Assembly: GCA_903919065.1 (NCBI GenBank)
Contig: CAIXHD010000036.1
Coordinates: 1 to 33,364, forward strand
From: an uncultured Bacteroidota bacterium
GTDB taxonomy: Bacteria; Bacteroidota; Bacteroidia; Bacteroidales; UBA12481
Length of the DNA: 33,364 nucleotides
Direction of reading: 5' to 3'
The notes under the pieces were generated by a model. The model had not been told where the DNA came from. It did not search any database and was given only the letters and a program-made list of their open reading frames with translations. Each line of letters starts with the position of its first letter. The first letter of the stretch is position 1. Of the stretch, positions 1-8,799 are shown in pieces. The translations under genes and the position numbers were made by a program.

Positions 1-1542
1 AGTGCAGAAAAACTGTTGCTCAACCTCTTTCTGAGTGATGCAGGTCGTACGGAAGCTAATTTTGCTGCATCAGCTAAGATCAATAAAAATCTTAGCACCT
101 TGTTATTAGGGCATTTTAGTAATGATCAGACTAAAGAGGATCACAATATGGACGGATTCCTCGACGAGCCATTATATCGCCAGTATAATGTCATGAACAG
201 GTGGTATTATTCTTCTGATCACATACGTATGCATGCCGGGGTGAAATTGCTGAGCGAGGATCGGTTTTCCGGTCAAACCGAATTTAACCGCGATAGTCTC
301 AGAGATATGGATCATCCATATGGAATAGGCATAATGACCAAAAGGGCTGAGGGGTTTTTAAAATTGGGTTATGTTTTTAACAATGACCTGAAATCAAGTT
401 TTGGTAGTATAAACTCAGTTTCCTGGCATGACCAGAACTCCTTTTATGGTATCCGAAACTATCAGGGCAATCAGTTTAATTATTATCTGAACCTGATGTA
501 CGAGACCAATTTAGTGAATGATAAACATTACCTGGTTTCAGGAGTTTCCTTTAACCTTGATAATTATTCGGAACAGCTTGATGCCATCAATTCAACAAGA
601 AATGAAAGAGTACCGGGCGTTTACACTGAATATTCCTATAAACCTTCTCCGCATTTAAATGTCCTTGCCGGCGTGCGATTGGATTACAATAATCTTTATG
701 GATTGATGTTTACGCCTCGTATTCATGCCCGTTACGATATTAACGGAAATACTTTCTTCAGGCTCTCAGCAGGTAAAGGCTTCCGTTCTCCAATGATACT
801 AGCTGAGAACAACCACTTTCTGGCAAGCTCCAGAAGTATAATAATTGCCCCGGACCTTAAGCAGGAGGAAGCTTGGAATTTTGGACTGAATGTTATGCAA
901 TATATCCCGATAGGTGTTCAGCCGATGACAATTTCTATTGAAGGTTACCGGACCGATTTTTTACAGCAGATAATCGTAGACATTGATTCCAGCACTGATG
1001 AAGTAAGGTTTTCTAATCTAAATGGGAAATCATTCGCAAATAATCTCCAGATAGAAATCGGAGCACAATTTTTAAAAGGATTGGAATCGAAGTTTGCCTT
1101 CCGTTTTACAGATGTCAGGTACGACATAAATCAGCACCTGGTGGAAAAACCGCTGATCAGCAGGTATAAAGGCCTGGTGGTACTGTCCTACCAGACTCCG
1201 CTCAAGAAATGGCAATTCGATCTTACCTGGCAACTTAATGGCCCTGGAAGGGTGCCAACTACGTCGTCGAATCCCGAAACATACAGAATGGCTGATACTT
1301 TCGATGCTTATCAAATTGTTAATCTGCAGATCACTAAATATTTCAGAACCTGGGAAATTTACGGAGGTGTTGAAAATCTTACGGATTTCCGGCAGATGCA
1401 TGCCGTGATCGGTGGTGATCAGCCTTTCGGTGAATATTTTGATTCATCTATGATCTGGGGACCTTTGCACGGGCGCAAAATGTATGTTGGTTTCCGATAC
1501 AGGCTTGCCAAAACTCAAGAGAAACAAAATCCATATTTATAA
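1..1542 (+). CDS. TonB-dependent outer-membrane receptor, C-terminal part (5' end outside window)
   Basis: The reading frame is open from base 1, so the gene is cut by the window edge; roughly 513 residues of the beta-barrel are present and the N-terminal signal, carboxypeptidase-like and plug domains are missing. The visible part has alternating aromatic/polar beta-strands typical of Bacteroidota TonB receptors, including a strand with GVRLDYNN, the segment RLSAGKGFRSPM common in this family, and the closing strand RKMYVGFRYRL. Such receptors import metal chelates, cofactors or oligomers through the outer membrane using TonB energy. The next gene, 8 bases downstream, encodes a secreted heavy-metal-binding protein, so I infer a metal (perhaps copper) substrate; the sequence alone does not prove that. 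An ATG-less start inside the window should not be taken as real. Confidence 0.88.
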   Translation, partial: SAEKLLLNLFLSDAGRTEANFAASAKINKNLSTLLLGHFSNDQTKEDHNMDGFLDEPLYRQYNVMNRWYYSSDHIRMHAGVKLLSEDRFSGQTEFNRDSLRDMDHPYGIGIMTKRAEGFLKLGYVFNNDLKSSFGSINSVSWHDQNSFYGIRNYQGNQFNYYLNLMYETNLVNDKHYLVSGVSFNLDNYSEQLDAINSTRNERVPGVYTEYSYKPSPHLNVLAGVRLDYNNLYGLMFTPRIHARYDINGNTFFRLSAGKGFRSPMILAENNHFLASSRSIIIAPDLKQEEAWNFGLNVMQYIPIGVQPMTISIEGYRTDFLQQIIVDIDSSTDEVRFSNLNGKSFANNLQIEIGAQFLKGLESKFAFRFTDVRYDINQHLVEKPLISRYKGLVVLSYQTPLKKWQFDLTWQLNGPGRVPTTSSNPETYRMADTFDAYQIVNLQITKYFRTWEIYGGVENLTDFRQMHAVIGGDQPFGEYFDSSMIWGPLHGRKMYVGFRYRLAKTQEKQNPYL

Positions 1543-1550
1543 TAAACATC

Positions 1551-1880
1551 ATGAAAAACGTATTTAAAACTATCGCTGCCTTGATCTTGATTCAGGTTGC
1601 ATTCGCCGGATTTTCAACTGTTTCGGCGCAGAATAAGAAGTCGAAAGCCAAAGACCAAACAGAAACTGTTAAAGTATGGGCTTCTATGACTTGTGGAAGC
1701 TGTGTGGCTAAAATTGAAAAAAATATCGCCTTTGAAAAAGGAGTTAGTGGCCTGGATGTTGACCTTCCTACCAAAATGGTGACAATCACCTACAAACCAA
1801 CCAAAACATCACAGGATAAGCTCGAAAAGGCAATTCAGAAACTGGGGTTCAAAACAGAAGTAATTGCGGATAAGAAATAG
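1551..1880 (+). CDS. Secreted heavy-metal-associated (HMA) domain protein
   Basis: This 109-residue protein starts with a lysine-containing N-terminus and hydrophobic stretch (residues 5-20) followed by a likely signal-peptidase site after VSA (about residue 26). A Lys-rich linker leads into a single HMA ferredoxin-like domain (about residues 37-105) carrying the metal-binding motif MTCGSC, with Cys48 and Cys51. The domain is related to CopZ/MerP and the N-terminal domains of copper ATPases, which bind soft metals such as Cu(I) through the CxxC pair. The signal peptide places it in the periplasm. It follows the TonB receptor by 8 bases and a terminator lies just after it, so the two probably form the end of one operon and may hand a metal ion across the envelope; that partnership is inferred. 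Confidence 0.88.
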   Translation: MKNVFKTIAALILIQVAFAGFSTVSAQNKKSKAKDQTETVKVWASMTCGSCVAKIEKNIAFEKGVSGLDVDLPTKMVTITYKPTKTSQDKLEKAIQKLGFKTEVIADKK

Positions 1881-1900
1881 CTTTCATCTTCACTAAAATA

Positions 1901-1929
1901 AAGCTGCCCGCAATGGCAGCTTTTTTTTT
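1901..1929 (+). terminator. Rho-independent terminator after the HMA gene
   Basis: The arms AAGCTGCC and GGCAGCTT form an 8-bp stem around a six-base loop and are followed by nine T residues. It begins 20 bases after the HMA stop codon and separates the TonB/HMA unit from argR. Confidence 0.93.
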
Positions 1930-1937
1930 ATCGAAAT

Positions 1938-1968
1938 TTTGCCATTTGTATAATTATGCATAGATTTG
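1938..1968 (+). promoter_or_regulatory. Bacteroidota-type promoter of argR
   Basis: TTTG at 1938-1941 and TAGATTTG at 1961-1968 match the Bacteroidota primary-sigma consensus (-33 TTTG, -7 TAnnTTTG) with a 19-base spacer. Transcription would start near 1973-1976, which rules out the TTG codon at 1966 as the argR start and supports ATG 1993. The spacer contains the operator described separately. Confidence 0.75.
1947..1960 (+). promoter_or_regulatory. Putative ArgR operator (ARG box) in argR promoter
   Basis: TGTATAATTATGCA is an almost perfect 14-bp palindrome (one asymmetric pair). Its flank-extended form ATTTGTATAATTATGCA differs at one base from the reverse complement of the site at 2474-2487 before argG. 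It lies exactly between the -33 and -7 boxes, so a bound repressor would block the promoter and give autoregulation. A weaker, gapped resemblance at 1979-1995 could be a half site. Confidence 0.72.
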
Positions 1969-1992
1969 CAACGAATTAGTAATAATATACAA

Positions 1993-2469
1993 ATGGATCG
2001 ACTAACAAGACAGGAAACCATCATGCTGATCCTTCGCGATCAGTGGATCCGGAACCAGGATGAGCTTCAGAAAGCTCTGGAAAGTAAGGGCTTTGATGTA
2101 ACACAGGCAACCCTGTCACGGGACCTCCGCCAGATTCATGTGATGAAAATACTCGATCCGGTGAGAGGAGCCAGGTATGTTTTGCCTGAAGATAAAGATA
2201 TGAGGGAAGCTATCACACGGCTGCCTGATCATTTAGACGGTGTGCTGTCCATTGAGTTTTCTGGTCAGTTCGGTGTTATACGTACCCTTCCAGGTTTTGC
2301 CAATGGTATTGCATTTACCCTCGATTATCAGCAAATACCTGAGTTGATGGGTACTATTGCGGGTGATGATACGATTTTATTGATCATGAAAGAGGGAGTA
2401 TCCAAAAACCTCATGGCTGGAATCCTGAGTAGTAAATTTCCAGGTATCTCTCAGAAGATGACGTTTTAA
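1993..2469 (+). CDS. argR: Arginine repressor ArgR
   Basis: The 158-residue protein has the expected ArgR length and layout: an N-terminal winged-helix DNA-binding domain (about 1-72) with the recognition segment TQATLSRDLRQI, and a C-terminal arginine-binding hexamerisation domain (about 82-156) with the family signature GTIAGDDTILL. ArgR is a hexamer that binds operators when arginine is abundant and represses biosynthesis genes. ATG 1993 is chosen because an in-frame TTG at 1966 lies inside the predicted -7 box. argG follows after 26 bases and carries its own matching operator, so the sequence supports autoregulation plus control of argG and argH. Confidence 0.95.
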   Translation: MDRLTRQETIMLILRDQWIRNQDELQKALESKGFDVTQATLSRDLRQIHVMKILDPVRGARYVLPEDKDMREAITRLPDHLDGVLSIEFSGQFGVIRTLPGFANGIAFTLDYQQIPELMGTIAGDDTILLIMKEGVSKNLMAGILSSKFPGISQKMTF

Positions 2470-2473
2470 TTGG

Positions 2474-2487
2474 TGAATAATTATACA
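2474..2487 (+). promoter_or_regulatory. Putative ArgR operator before argG
   Basis: TGAATAATTATACA is a near-palindrome and, read on the other strand, differs from the argR operator at only one of 14 bases (TGTATAATTATTCA versus TGTATAATTATGCA). It begins 5 bases after the argR stop and ends 8 bases before the first argG ATG, so a bound repressor would obstruct readthrough or a local promoter. No clear TAnnTTTG box is visible beside it. Confidence 0.7.
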
Positions 2488-2495
2488 AATTGGTT

Positions 2496-3761
2496 ATGAA
2501 TACGATGAAGAAGAAGGTAGTTTTGGCGTACAGCGGAGGTCTGGACACTTCGGTTATCCTGAAATGGCTTATCAATAAGGGGTATCAGGTGATTTGTTAT
2601 GTTGCTGATGTGGGGCAGGATGATAATTTTAAGGAAGTTGAGGCAAAAGCTTTGTCACTGGGCGCTCACAAGGTATTTGTTGAAGACCTGAAGCATGAGC
2701 TGGTTGTAGATTATATCTTTCCTGCTTTGCGCGGAAATGCACTTTACGAAGGTCGATATCTTTTAGGAACGGCCATTGCACGCCCATTGATCGCCAAGCG
2801 TCAGGTTGAAATTGCAAAAAAAGAAGGTTGTACCTATCTAGCTCATGGTGCTACCGGAAAAGGTAATGACCAGGTCCGTTTTGAATTTGCGTATTATGCA
2901 CTTTTCCCCGAAGCAAAAATTATTGCTCCCTGGAAAGATCCTGAATGGTTAAGCGAATTCAAAGGTCGGACAGATATGATCCGCTATGCTGAATTGTACA
3001 ATATTCCTATCAAGCAAACAGTTGCCAAAAGCTACAGCGAGGATGAAAATCTTCTGCATATAAGCCATGAGGCCGGTATTCTTGAGAATCCATCCGAAAG
3101 ATGTCCGGAACATGTATATTCCAAAACTCTTTCTCCAATGATGGCCCAGGACAAGGAAACCCTTGTTGAAATAGAATTTCAAAATGGGACACCGGTCAGG
3201 ATTAAGAACCTTGATGATGGAATTGAAAAGACAGATGCATTGGAGATTTTTAATTATGCCAATCATATCGCCGGAGTAAATGGTATCGGCCGTATTGATT
3301 TGGTGGAGAATCGCTTTATCGGCATTAAATCAAGAGGAATATATGAAACCCCGGGAGGTTTTCTGCTTTGGGCCGCACACCGTGACCTCGAGGGAGTTGC
3401 TATGGACAAGGAAGTCATGCACCTGCGTGATATGCTAATTCCTAAATTCTCTGAGTTGATATATAACGGATTATGGTTCTCGCCTGAAATGGATTTTCTG
3501 ATGGCTGCGTTTAATAAAAGCCAGGAACAAATTACGGGTACTGTTACTGTTGCCTTGTATAAAGGCAATGCAATGCCTGTTTACCGTGAATCACCGGTGA
3601 GCCTCTATGATCAGGACTTATCCTCCATGGATATTGAAGGAGGATTTGATGCAACTGATAGCAGAGGCTTCATAAATATCAATGCTATCCGTCTGAAAGC
3701 CCATTACCTGGTTATGCGCAAAAAGCAGCCATATCAGTGGCGTCCTGGTATTCTAAAATAG
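2496..3761 (+). CDS. argG: Argininosuccinate synthase
   Basis: ArgG joins citrulline and aspartate using ATP (cleaved to AMP and PPi) to form argininosuccinate, the penultimate step of arginine synthesis in the cytoplasm. The protein opens with the N-type ATP pyrophosphatase loop AYSGGLDTS, followed by family segments [34 protein letters not shown] and [11 protein letters not shown]. At about 420 residues it is slightly longer than the usual 400. Two ATGs are possible: 2496 and 2505; the second gives the common [13 protein letters not shown]-terminus and may be the true start. It sits between argR and argH, 7 bases before argH, and has a putative ArgR operator directly upstream. Confidence 0.96.
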   Translation: MNTMKKKVVLAYSGGLDTSVILKWLINKGYQVICYVADVGQDDNFKEVEAKALSLGAHKVFVEDLKHELVVDYIFPALRGNALYEGRYLLGTAIARPLIAKRQVEIAKKEGCTYLAHGATGKGNDQVRFEFAYYALFPEAKIIAPWKDPEWLSEFKGRTDMIRYAELYNIPIKQTVAKSYSEDENLLHISHEAGILENPSERCPEHVYSKTLSPMMAQDKETLVEIEFQNGTPVRIKNLDDGIEKTDALEIFNYANHIAGVNGIGRIDLVENRFIGIKSRGIYETPGGFLLWAAHRDLEGVAMDKEVMHLRDMLIPKFSELIYNGLWFSPEMDFLMAAFNKSQEQITGTVTVALYKGNAMPVYRESPVSLYDQDLSSMDIEGGFDATDSRGFININAIRLKAHYLVMRKKQPYQWRPGILK

Positions 3762-3768
3762 ATCAGAT

Positions 3769-4974
3769 ATGAAACTTTGGCAAACTGCTGATTCCATGGA
3801 TGCCAGGATCGAAGCTTTTACCATTGGCAACGATCCGGTATTAGATCAGGAACTGATTCCTTTCGACTGCCAGGCTACTATTGCACATGTTACTATGCTT
3901 CAGGAAATAGGAATTCTTGATGCCGTAGAAGCGGAACAGCTGATTGCAGCCTTGAATGACCTGGTAAATCTTCATAGCGCAGGACAATTCCATATACAGC
4001 CGGATCAGGAGGATGGCCATTCTGCAATTGAGGAATTTCTGACCGGCCGGTTAGGTGATACCGGCAAAAAGGTGCACACCGGCCGGTCGAGAAATGACCA
4101 GGTTCTAACTGCGGTAAGGTTGTTCGAAAAATCAGCCATCGAGCAGCTGATGGAACTTGCTGCAAAGCTGGCTGAATCTTTGAGCCGCTTTGGAAGTACC
4201 AACGCAGGTATTCCCCTTCCGGGATATACCCATACAAGAAAAGCTATGCCTTTTACGGTCAGGGACTGGGCAATGTCCTTTCATGATTCCCTGAAAGATG
4301 ATGTGAAATTGTTGCAGGGAACCTATGAGCTGATCGACCAGAATCCCCTGGGCACTGGAGCCGGATATGGTGTGCCATTGCCGCTGAATCGTCAAACTAC
4401 TACTGATCTGATGGGTTTCAGCAGAATTCTTGAGAACCCGATGTATGCACAGAATAGCAGAGGTAAATTCGAATCAAGAATATTGAATGATTGCCTGATG
4501 ATCTTATATGATCTGAATAAATGGGCATCGGACCTCATCTTTTTTACCATCCCTGATCTTGGCTACTTTAATCTCGATCCATCTATGGTTACGGGATCTT
4601 CCATTATGCCGCATAAGAAAAATCCTGACGTTCTTGAGCTGATCAGGGCTTCTTATCATTTGGTGGCTGGGTATGAATATCAGTTGAAAATGATTCCGGG
4701 AAACTTAATCTCAGGTTACCACAGGGATTTACAATACACAAAGGAACCTCTGATGAGAGGGCTTAAAACCTGCCGGGATGTATTGGAAGCCAGTCAGGTT
4801 GTGCTCAACGGATTGTCGGTTAATCAGGATAACCTGAATAAATCAATGACACCTGAATTACTGTCGGTTCAAAAAGTTATGGAACTTGTGAATTCGGGAA
4901 TGCCATTCCGTGATGCCTACCGCGAAATATCAAGGATCTATAAGCCGGATAAATCCGCTGAAGATTCCTTGTAA
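3769..4974 (+). CDS. argH: Argininosuccinate lyase, C-terminus apparently truncated
   Basis: ArgH splits argininosuccinate into arginine and fumarate, the last step of the pathway. The fumarase/aspartase-fold core is intact: HTGRSRNDQ, the helical bundle, and the signature GSSIMPHKKNPD. The protein has 401 residues, against about 440-460 for typical family members. The family pattern holds to MPFRDAYREI (about residue 388) and then stops; the last 13 residues (from RIYKP) are read from DNA that also encodes the end of nth on the other strand. No other frame beyond this point resembles the missing C-terminal domain, so this looks like a real deletion rather than a frameshift. Whether the enzyme still works is unknown; active-site residues known from the family lie in the retained part. 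Confidence 0.93.
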   Translation: MKLWQTADSMDARIEAFTIGNDPVLDQELIPFDCQATIAHVTMLQEIGILDAVEAEQLIAALNDLVNLHSAGQFHIQPDQEDGHSAIEEFLTGRLGDTGKKVHTGRSRNDQVLTAVRLFEKSAIEQLMELAAKLAESLSRFGSTNAGIPLPGYTHTRKAMPFTVRDWAMSFHDSLKDDVKLLQGTYELIDQNPLGTGAGYGVPLPLNRQTTTDLMGFSRILENPMYAQNSRGKFESRILNDCLMILYDLNKWASDLIFFTIPDLGYFNLDPSMVTGSSIMPHKKNPDVLELIRASYHLVAGYEYQLKMIPGNLISGYHRDLQYTKEPLMRGLKTCRDVLEASQVVLNGLSVNQDNLNKSMTPELLSVQKVMELVNSGMPFRDAYREISRIYKPDKSAEDSL

Positions 4975-5594
4975 TAAAGGCAATACTCAGCTAATCCGCA
5001 TTCATTGCATTTTGGTTTTCTGGCCTGACAAACATAGCGGCCGTGAAGAATCAGCCAGTGATGTGCAATGGAATGGTATTCTAACGGGATATTCCTGGTC
5101 AGCTGGTGCTCTGTTTCAAGCGGATTCTTTGAACCAACAGTTAGCCCTATTCGGGCAGAAACTCTGAACACATGGGTATCCACAGCCAGTGCCTGTTTGT
5201 TAAAAGCTACAGCAGCAATAACATTGGCGGTCTTTCTGCCTATGCCGGGAATTGTCATTAACTGATCGATTTCCTGGGGTAAGGCTCCATCGAAATCATT
5301 CACAATCTTTTGTGATGCATTGATAAGGTGCTGGGCCTTGTTGTTGGGATAAGAGCAAGTCCTTATTAACTCAAATACTTCTTCACGGCTGGCTTTTGCA
5401 AGACTATCCACAGTAGGAAAGCGATCATAAAAGGGCGGAGTTATCAGGTTTACCCGTTTATCTGTGCACTGTGCTGAAAGAATTACCGCAACCATCAACT
5501 GATAGGGATCGCTGTGCTTTAACTCAGTCTCAGCTACCGGCATATTTTCCCTGAACCAATCAATAACCCGGCCGAACCTTTCTTCAGTTGTCAT
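4938..5594 (-). CDS. nth: Endonuclease III (DNA glycosylase/AP lyase)
   Basis: Nth removes oxidised pyrimidines from DNA and nicks the abasic site during base-excision repair. The 218-residue protein has the helix-hairpin-helix segment MTIPGIGRKTANVI, with the catalytic lysine in GRKTAN, followed by VDTHVFRV with the catalytic aspartate. The C-terminal [4Fe-4S] cluster ligands are spaced C-x6-C-x2-C-x5-C (CQARKPKCNECGLAEYC). About 13 extra residues follow the cluster. Its start ATG overlaps the stop of the DUF4340 gene (ATGA), so it is translated as the last gene of the gldA-gldF-gldG-DUF4340 operon. Its 3' end overlaps argH by 37 bases on the opposite strand. Confidence 0.96.
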   Translation of the reverse strand: MTTEERFGRVIDWFRENMPVAETELKHSDPYQLMVAVILSAQCTDKRVNLITPPFYDRFPTVDSLAKASREEVFELIRTCSYPNNKAQHLINASQKIVNDFDGALPQEIDQLMTIPGIGRKTANVIAAVAFNKQALAVDTHVFRVSARIGLTVGSKNPLETEHQLTRNIPLEYHSIAHHWLILHGRYVCQARKPKCNECGLAEYCLYYKESSADLSGL

Positions 5595-6541
5595 TTAGCT
5601 GCATTCGTCCCGAAAAAATAGTTTTTCCCTTGAAAAACCATATTAAATATTGCAGGCTGGTCTCCCGATAAGTAACTGGTTATGTTCTCACTCGAATTAA
5701 TAACTGTACCCTTTGAATCCCTGAACGCTCTGATTTCAACGGGTTTCATGTTTTGTCCGTTCAAAATAACTTTAAAAGCATTCTGGGGAACAGATTCTGC
5801 AGTAATATCATCTCTGAATTCATTGCCAACCAGATAGGCAACGTTTGTCAGGTATCCTGCCATCCGCGCAGAATCAACAGGCATACCATTCATTAACCAT
5901 TTGCCGCCTTCCTTAAGAAGTGAGTAGGAGCTGTCTGCCGGATAAATGAAACTGATCTGCGAAAGGTCGTTTTGATTGCCACGATAGATATTCTTGTCTC
6001 TCAAACTGTTAATTTCGCGGTTAAATGTCATGCTGAGGTAACCTTCTACAGCATAAACTTCCTTGTCATTATCTACTCTGATAAATGTTGTTGGTTTCCG
6101 GGTATCCTGATTGTAAGAAAAACGGCCTAGCGTGATTTCCGTTTTCTCACGGTCATTCCCATATATAACAACCTTAACACCTGCAGTATCTGTGATATCA
6201 TAGTCTTTCCAAAGATCCCGATTGTTGGCGACCAGACGTTCTGGCGTCATATTCGCAAGCTCATCAACAATACCATCAATCATTTGCTGGTCGGCCGCGA
6301 ATGTTTTCCCATCGAACTTCAGCTTCCATACGGTATCAAAACGCTCAATTTGAACCTCCCTGTTTCCCGAATTCTTTGGGAAAATTGCTATCTTTTTTAT
6401 CTCATTAACTTGCATTTCAACGATATCCTTGCGGAATGACCGTTCTCCTTTTGAGGATTTAATGAGTTGATTAGCTCCGACAGCGATGAGAAGAACAGCA
6501 AAAACAATTATTAAAACCCGGTTGTTTTTTTTCTTAGACAT
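5591..6541 (-). CDS. DUF4340 membrane-anchored protein
   Basis: A single N-terminal membrane segment (about residues 8-26, after a Lys-rich start) anchors a 316-residue protein whose remainder resembles DUF4340, with repeated segments built around WKLKFDG, RLVANNRDLWKDYDITD and GKWLMNGMPVD. DUF4340 proteins commonly lie next to GldG-like ABC accessory proteins; their biochemical role is not established. The gene overlaps gldG by 8 bases and nth by 4, so it is co-translated. I infer an extracytoplasmic accessory subunit of the neighbouring ABC transporter. Confidence 0.85.
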   Translation of the reverse strand: MSKKKNNRVLIIVFAVLLIAVGANQLIKSSKGERSFRKDIVEMQVNEIKKIAIFPKNSGNREVQIERFDTVWKLKFDGKTFAADQQMIDGIVDELANMTPERLVANNRDLWKDYDITDTAGVKVVIYGNDREKTEITLGRFSYNQDTRKPTTFIRVDNDKEVYAVEGYLSMTFNREINSLRDKNIYRGNQNDLSQISFIYPADSSYSLLKEGGKWLMNGMPVDSARMAGYLTNVAYLVGNEFRDDITAESVPQNAFKVILNGQNMKPVEIRAFRDSKGTVINSSENITSYLSGDQPAIFNMVFQGKNYFFGTNAAK

Positions 6542-8045
6542 GGCCTTCCTCCATTCTTTTGTTCCTCAGGTTCCTGTTATATTGTGTTCTGAAGATTCCG
6601 TAAAATACCACCAGCAATAACGGCAACAGAAAATTAAAATATTTCAGGAATGCTCTTTTACCATCTTCAAGCTGTTTGAGTGGCCTGTTTGTTACACCTT
6701 TGGTTCTCAGCTCAATTAATCCGGTATCGTCCGATAGGTAATCAATTGAGTTCACCATCAGGCTGATGTTATCCGGTTGCGTTGGACGAGCGTTCTGCCC
6801 TTCACCGGTCAGGGCAAAATCCCCGTCACCGAAAATAACAATGGAGGATTGATTCTCACCAGCAATCTTGCCGGTGAGGACACCGCCAACAGTAAGTGCT
6901 TTCAAAGGAAAGTCAGCGGGACCCCATTGTTTGCTTACATCAAAATAGACAGGAGCAGCCTGCGTCCCTGATTGCTCTGAAGTCTGGGCAATCGGAACGA
7001 AAGTTTTTGATGCATCCCCAATGTAATTTATGGTACTCGGAAAATACATGACTACAGATTCAAGACCTTTGGTAATAGGATGATCAGCAAACTTTGAGAT
7101 CAATGGAAGATATGGGAATTTAACCGCAGTATTGTAGGTAAACATCCCCTGTTGCTGCCTGACATTGATGTTTCCACACCGGCTGTCGATGACGAAATTG
7201 CTTTCAACAACAAGGCCTTTGTTTGCCAGCCAGGTTTCAAGACCGGTATTGACAACCATACCACGCTGAACTTCGAGTTTGCCTTCAACACGATTCATGC
7301 CGATAAACAACTTGCCTCCCTGAGCCAGGTACTCATCCAGCTGTGCCAGGTGTGACGGCGGAAATGAGTCTTTTGCGGCAACCAGCGCAATTGCTTTGAA
7401 TTTGAGAAGATTCTTGGCCGTATCAGTTATAAAAACAGGCTCCACTTCATACAATACATTCAAAGCTGTATAAACCTGAGCCAAGGCTGCTATACCCGGT
7501 TCACCATGTCCCTGAATAATCCCGATTGCAGGTTTGCTAATGACAGAGATCTTTTTAATGGCTGAAGCAAGAGCATATTCCATAGCTGCTCCTGGCTGCA
7601 TGAATGGAATTTTTTCTGATTCTTCACCCATGGATATAACAGCACCAAGATAAACCTTTTGCTGTTTTGCCTGATCCTTATCCCTGATGTTGGCAATAAC
7701 AGGTTGAATTCCCGCCGACATAGCCTTTTGTTCTGTAGCCTGGTCTGCACTGGGATCAATAAATTCATATACTATCTGACCTTTGGAAATGTTATTAAAT
7801 TCGATCAGCATTTCTTTAAAGTCGCGCTTTGTCTTAGCCAGTTCGGTAGGAATATTATTGCTGAAATAAGCAGTAACAGTAACGGGTTCCTTAAGATTTC
7901 GGATAATGTTCTTCGTGGCCGGGCTAAGTGTGTATCGGTTATCCGATGTTAAATCCATCCGCAGGAAGAAGTTGTCAGAAAGTACATTTACGAGCACCAG
8001 AATTCCAAGTGCGATGAGGATATACGTTGTTGTCTTTTTCATCAT
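6534..8045 (-). CDS. gldG: GldG-type ABC transporter auxiliary protein
   Basis: This 503-residue protein has an N-terminal membrane helix (about 7-25), a large extracytoplasmic region with the GldG/ABC-auxiliary pattern (TVTAYFSNNIPTEL, IGIIQGHGEPG, LFIGMNRVEG, VIFGDGDFA), and a C-terminal membrane helix (about 469-487) followed by a short basic tail. In Flavobacterium, GldA, GldF and GldG form an ABC transporter needed for gliding; homologues in many non-gliding Bacteroidota have unproven roles. Here it directly follows gldF (15 bases) and gldA. Two adjacent ATGs (8045 and 8042) are equally possible starts. No other gliding genes are in the window, so gliding should not be assumed. Confidence 0.87.
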   Translation of the reverse strand: MMKKTTTYILIALGILVLVNVLSDNFFLRMDLTSDNRYTLSPATKNIIRNLKEPVTVTAYFSNNIPTELAKTKRDFKEMLIEFNNISKGQIVYEFIDPSADQATEQKAMSAGIQPVIANIRDKDQAKQQKVYLGAVISMGEESEKIPFMQPGAAMEYALASAIKKISVISKPAIGIIQGHGEPGIAALAQVYTALNVLYEVEPVFITDTAKNLLKFKAIALVAAKDSFPPSHLAQLDEYLAQGGKLFIGMNRVEGKLEVQRGMVVNTGLETWLANKGLVVESNFVIDSRCGNINVRQQQGMFTYNTAVKFPYLPLISKFADHPITKGLESVVMYFPSTINYIGDASKTFVPIAQTSEQSGTQAAPVYFDVSKQWGPADFPLKALTVGGVLTGKIAGENQSSIVIFGDGDFALTGEGQNARPTQPDNISLMVNSIDYLSDDTGLIELRTKGVTNRPLKQLEDGKRAFLKYFNFLLPLLLVVFYGIFRTQYNRNLRNKRMEEGHV

Positions 8046-8060
8046 TTTCCAGATTAAATG

Positions 8061-8780
8061 TTAAAACCGCCTTCTGGTTAGATTCGTCTCAGCTAAAATC
8101 AGAGACAAGGCAATCAAACTGAAAAAGTAAATCAAGTCCTTCGAGTCAATGACTCCCCGGCTGATTGATTCAAAATGAGTATTCAGATTCAGGTAGGTGA
8201 AGACCCCGCCAAGAAATCCCGTGAAATTGCCGGCAAGAACACCGAAAATAATATGGAAGAATATACCAATCAGAAGTGCAACTAAAAAGGCAACAATCTG
8301 ATTTTTTGATAAACTGCTTGCGAAAAGTCCGATGCCAATATAGGAAGCTGACATTAGAATTAATCCCAGGTAACCTGTCCAAACGGCACCATGATCCAAT
8401 GGTCCGAGTGTGGCAATAGTAATGTAATAGGGTAGGGTAAAAGCAAGTGCAATACAAACCAATACTAAAGTCGAGAGAAATTTGCCCAGAATAACCTGCC
8501 AGTCGCTAATCGGCTTGGTCAGTAATAATTCAATTGTACCTGACCGTGTTTCTTCCGAAAGTAAACCCATCGTCATTGCTGGAATGAAGAAAAATAGTGA
8601 CCAGTAGGCAATGCCGAAAAATGATTGCATGTTAGCCTGTCCAACTAAAAACACATCAGCACCTGAAATCCAGGTAAAGAAACCACTGAATCCAAGGAAT
8701 GCGATCAGCAGTATATATGCCATGAGGGAATTGAAAAAAGAACTCAATTCACGCCGTGCAATAATCCAGATCTCTTTCAT
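8061..8780 (-). CDS. gldF: ABC-2 type permease, GldF-like
   Basis: The 239-residue protein begins IARRELSSFFNSL and has about six hydrophobic segments. Its length and several blocks match GldF: SEETRSGTIELLLTKPISDWQ after the second helix, ASSLSKNQIVAFLVA, and FESISRGVIDSKDLIYF near the C-terminus. It would form the membrane channel of the ABC complex with the ATPase encoded immediately upstream (19 bases) and the GldG-like protein downstream (15 bases). What it transports is not known from the sequence. Confidence 0.9.
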   Translation of the reverse strand: MKEIWIIARRELSSFFNSLMAYILLIAFLGFSGFFTWISGADVFLVGQANMQSFFGIAYWSLFFFIPAMTMGLLSEETRSGTIELLLTKPISDWQVILGKFLSTLVLVCIALAFTLPYYITIATLGPLDHGAVWTGYLGLILMSASYIGIGLFASSLSKNQIVAFLVALLIGIFFHIIFGVLAGNFTGFLGGVFTYLNLNTHFESISRGVIDSKDLIYFFSLIALSLILAETNLTRRRF

Positions 8781-8799
8781 CTTACCGGATATTTAAAGA

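Noticed and set aside
1966-1992. TTG 1966 as argR start
   Set aside because: It lies within the predicted -7 promoter box; ATG 1993 gives the normal ArgR N-terminus.
4910-5167. An open frame on the plus strand overlapping the argH end, as a possible frameshifted argH C-terminus
   Set aside because: Its translation has no resemblance to the ArgH C-terminal domain and the DNA is fully accounted for by nth on the other strand.
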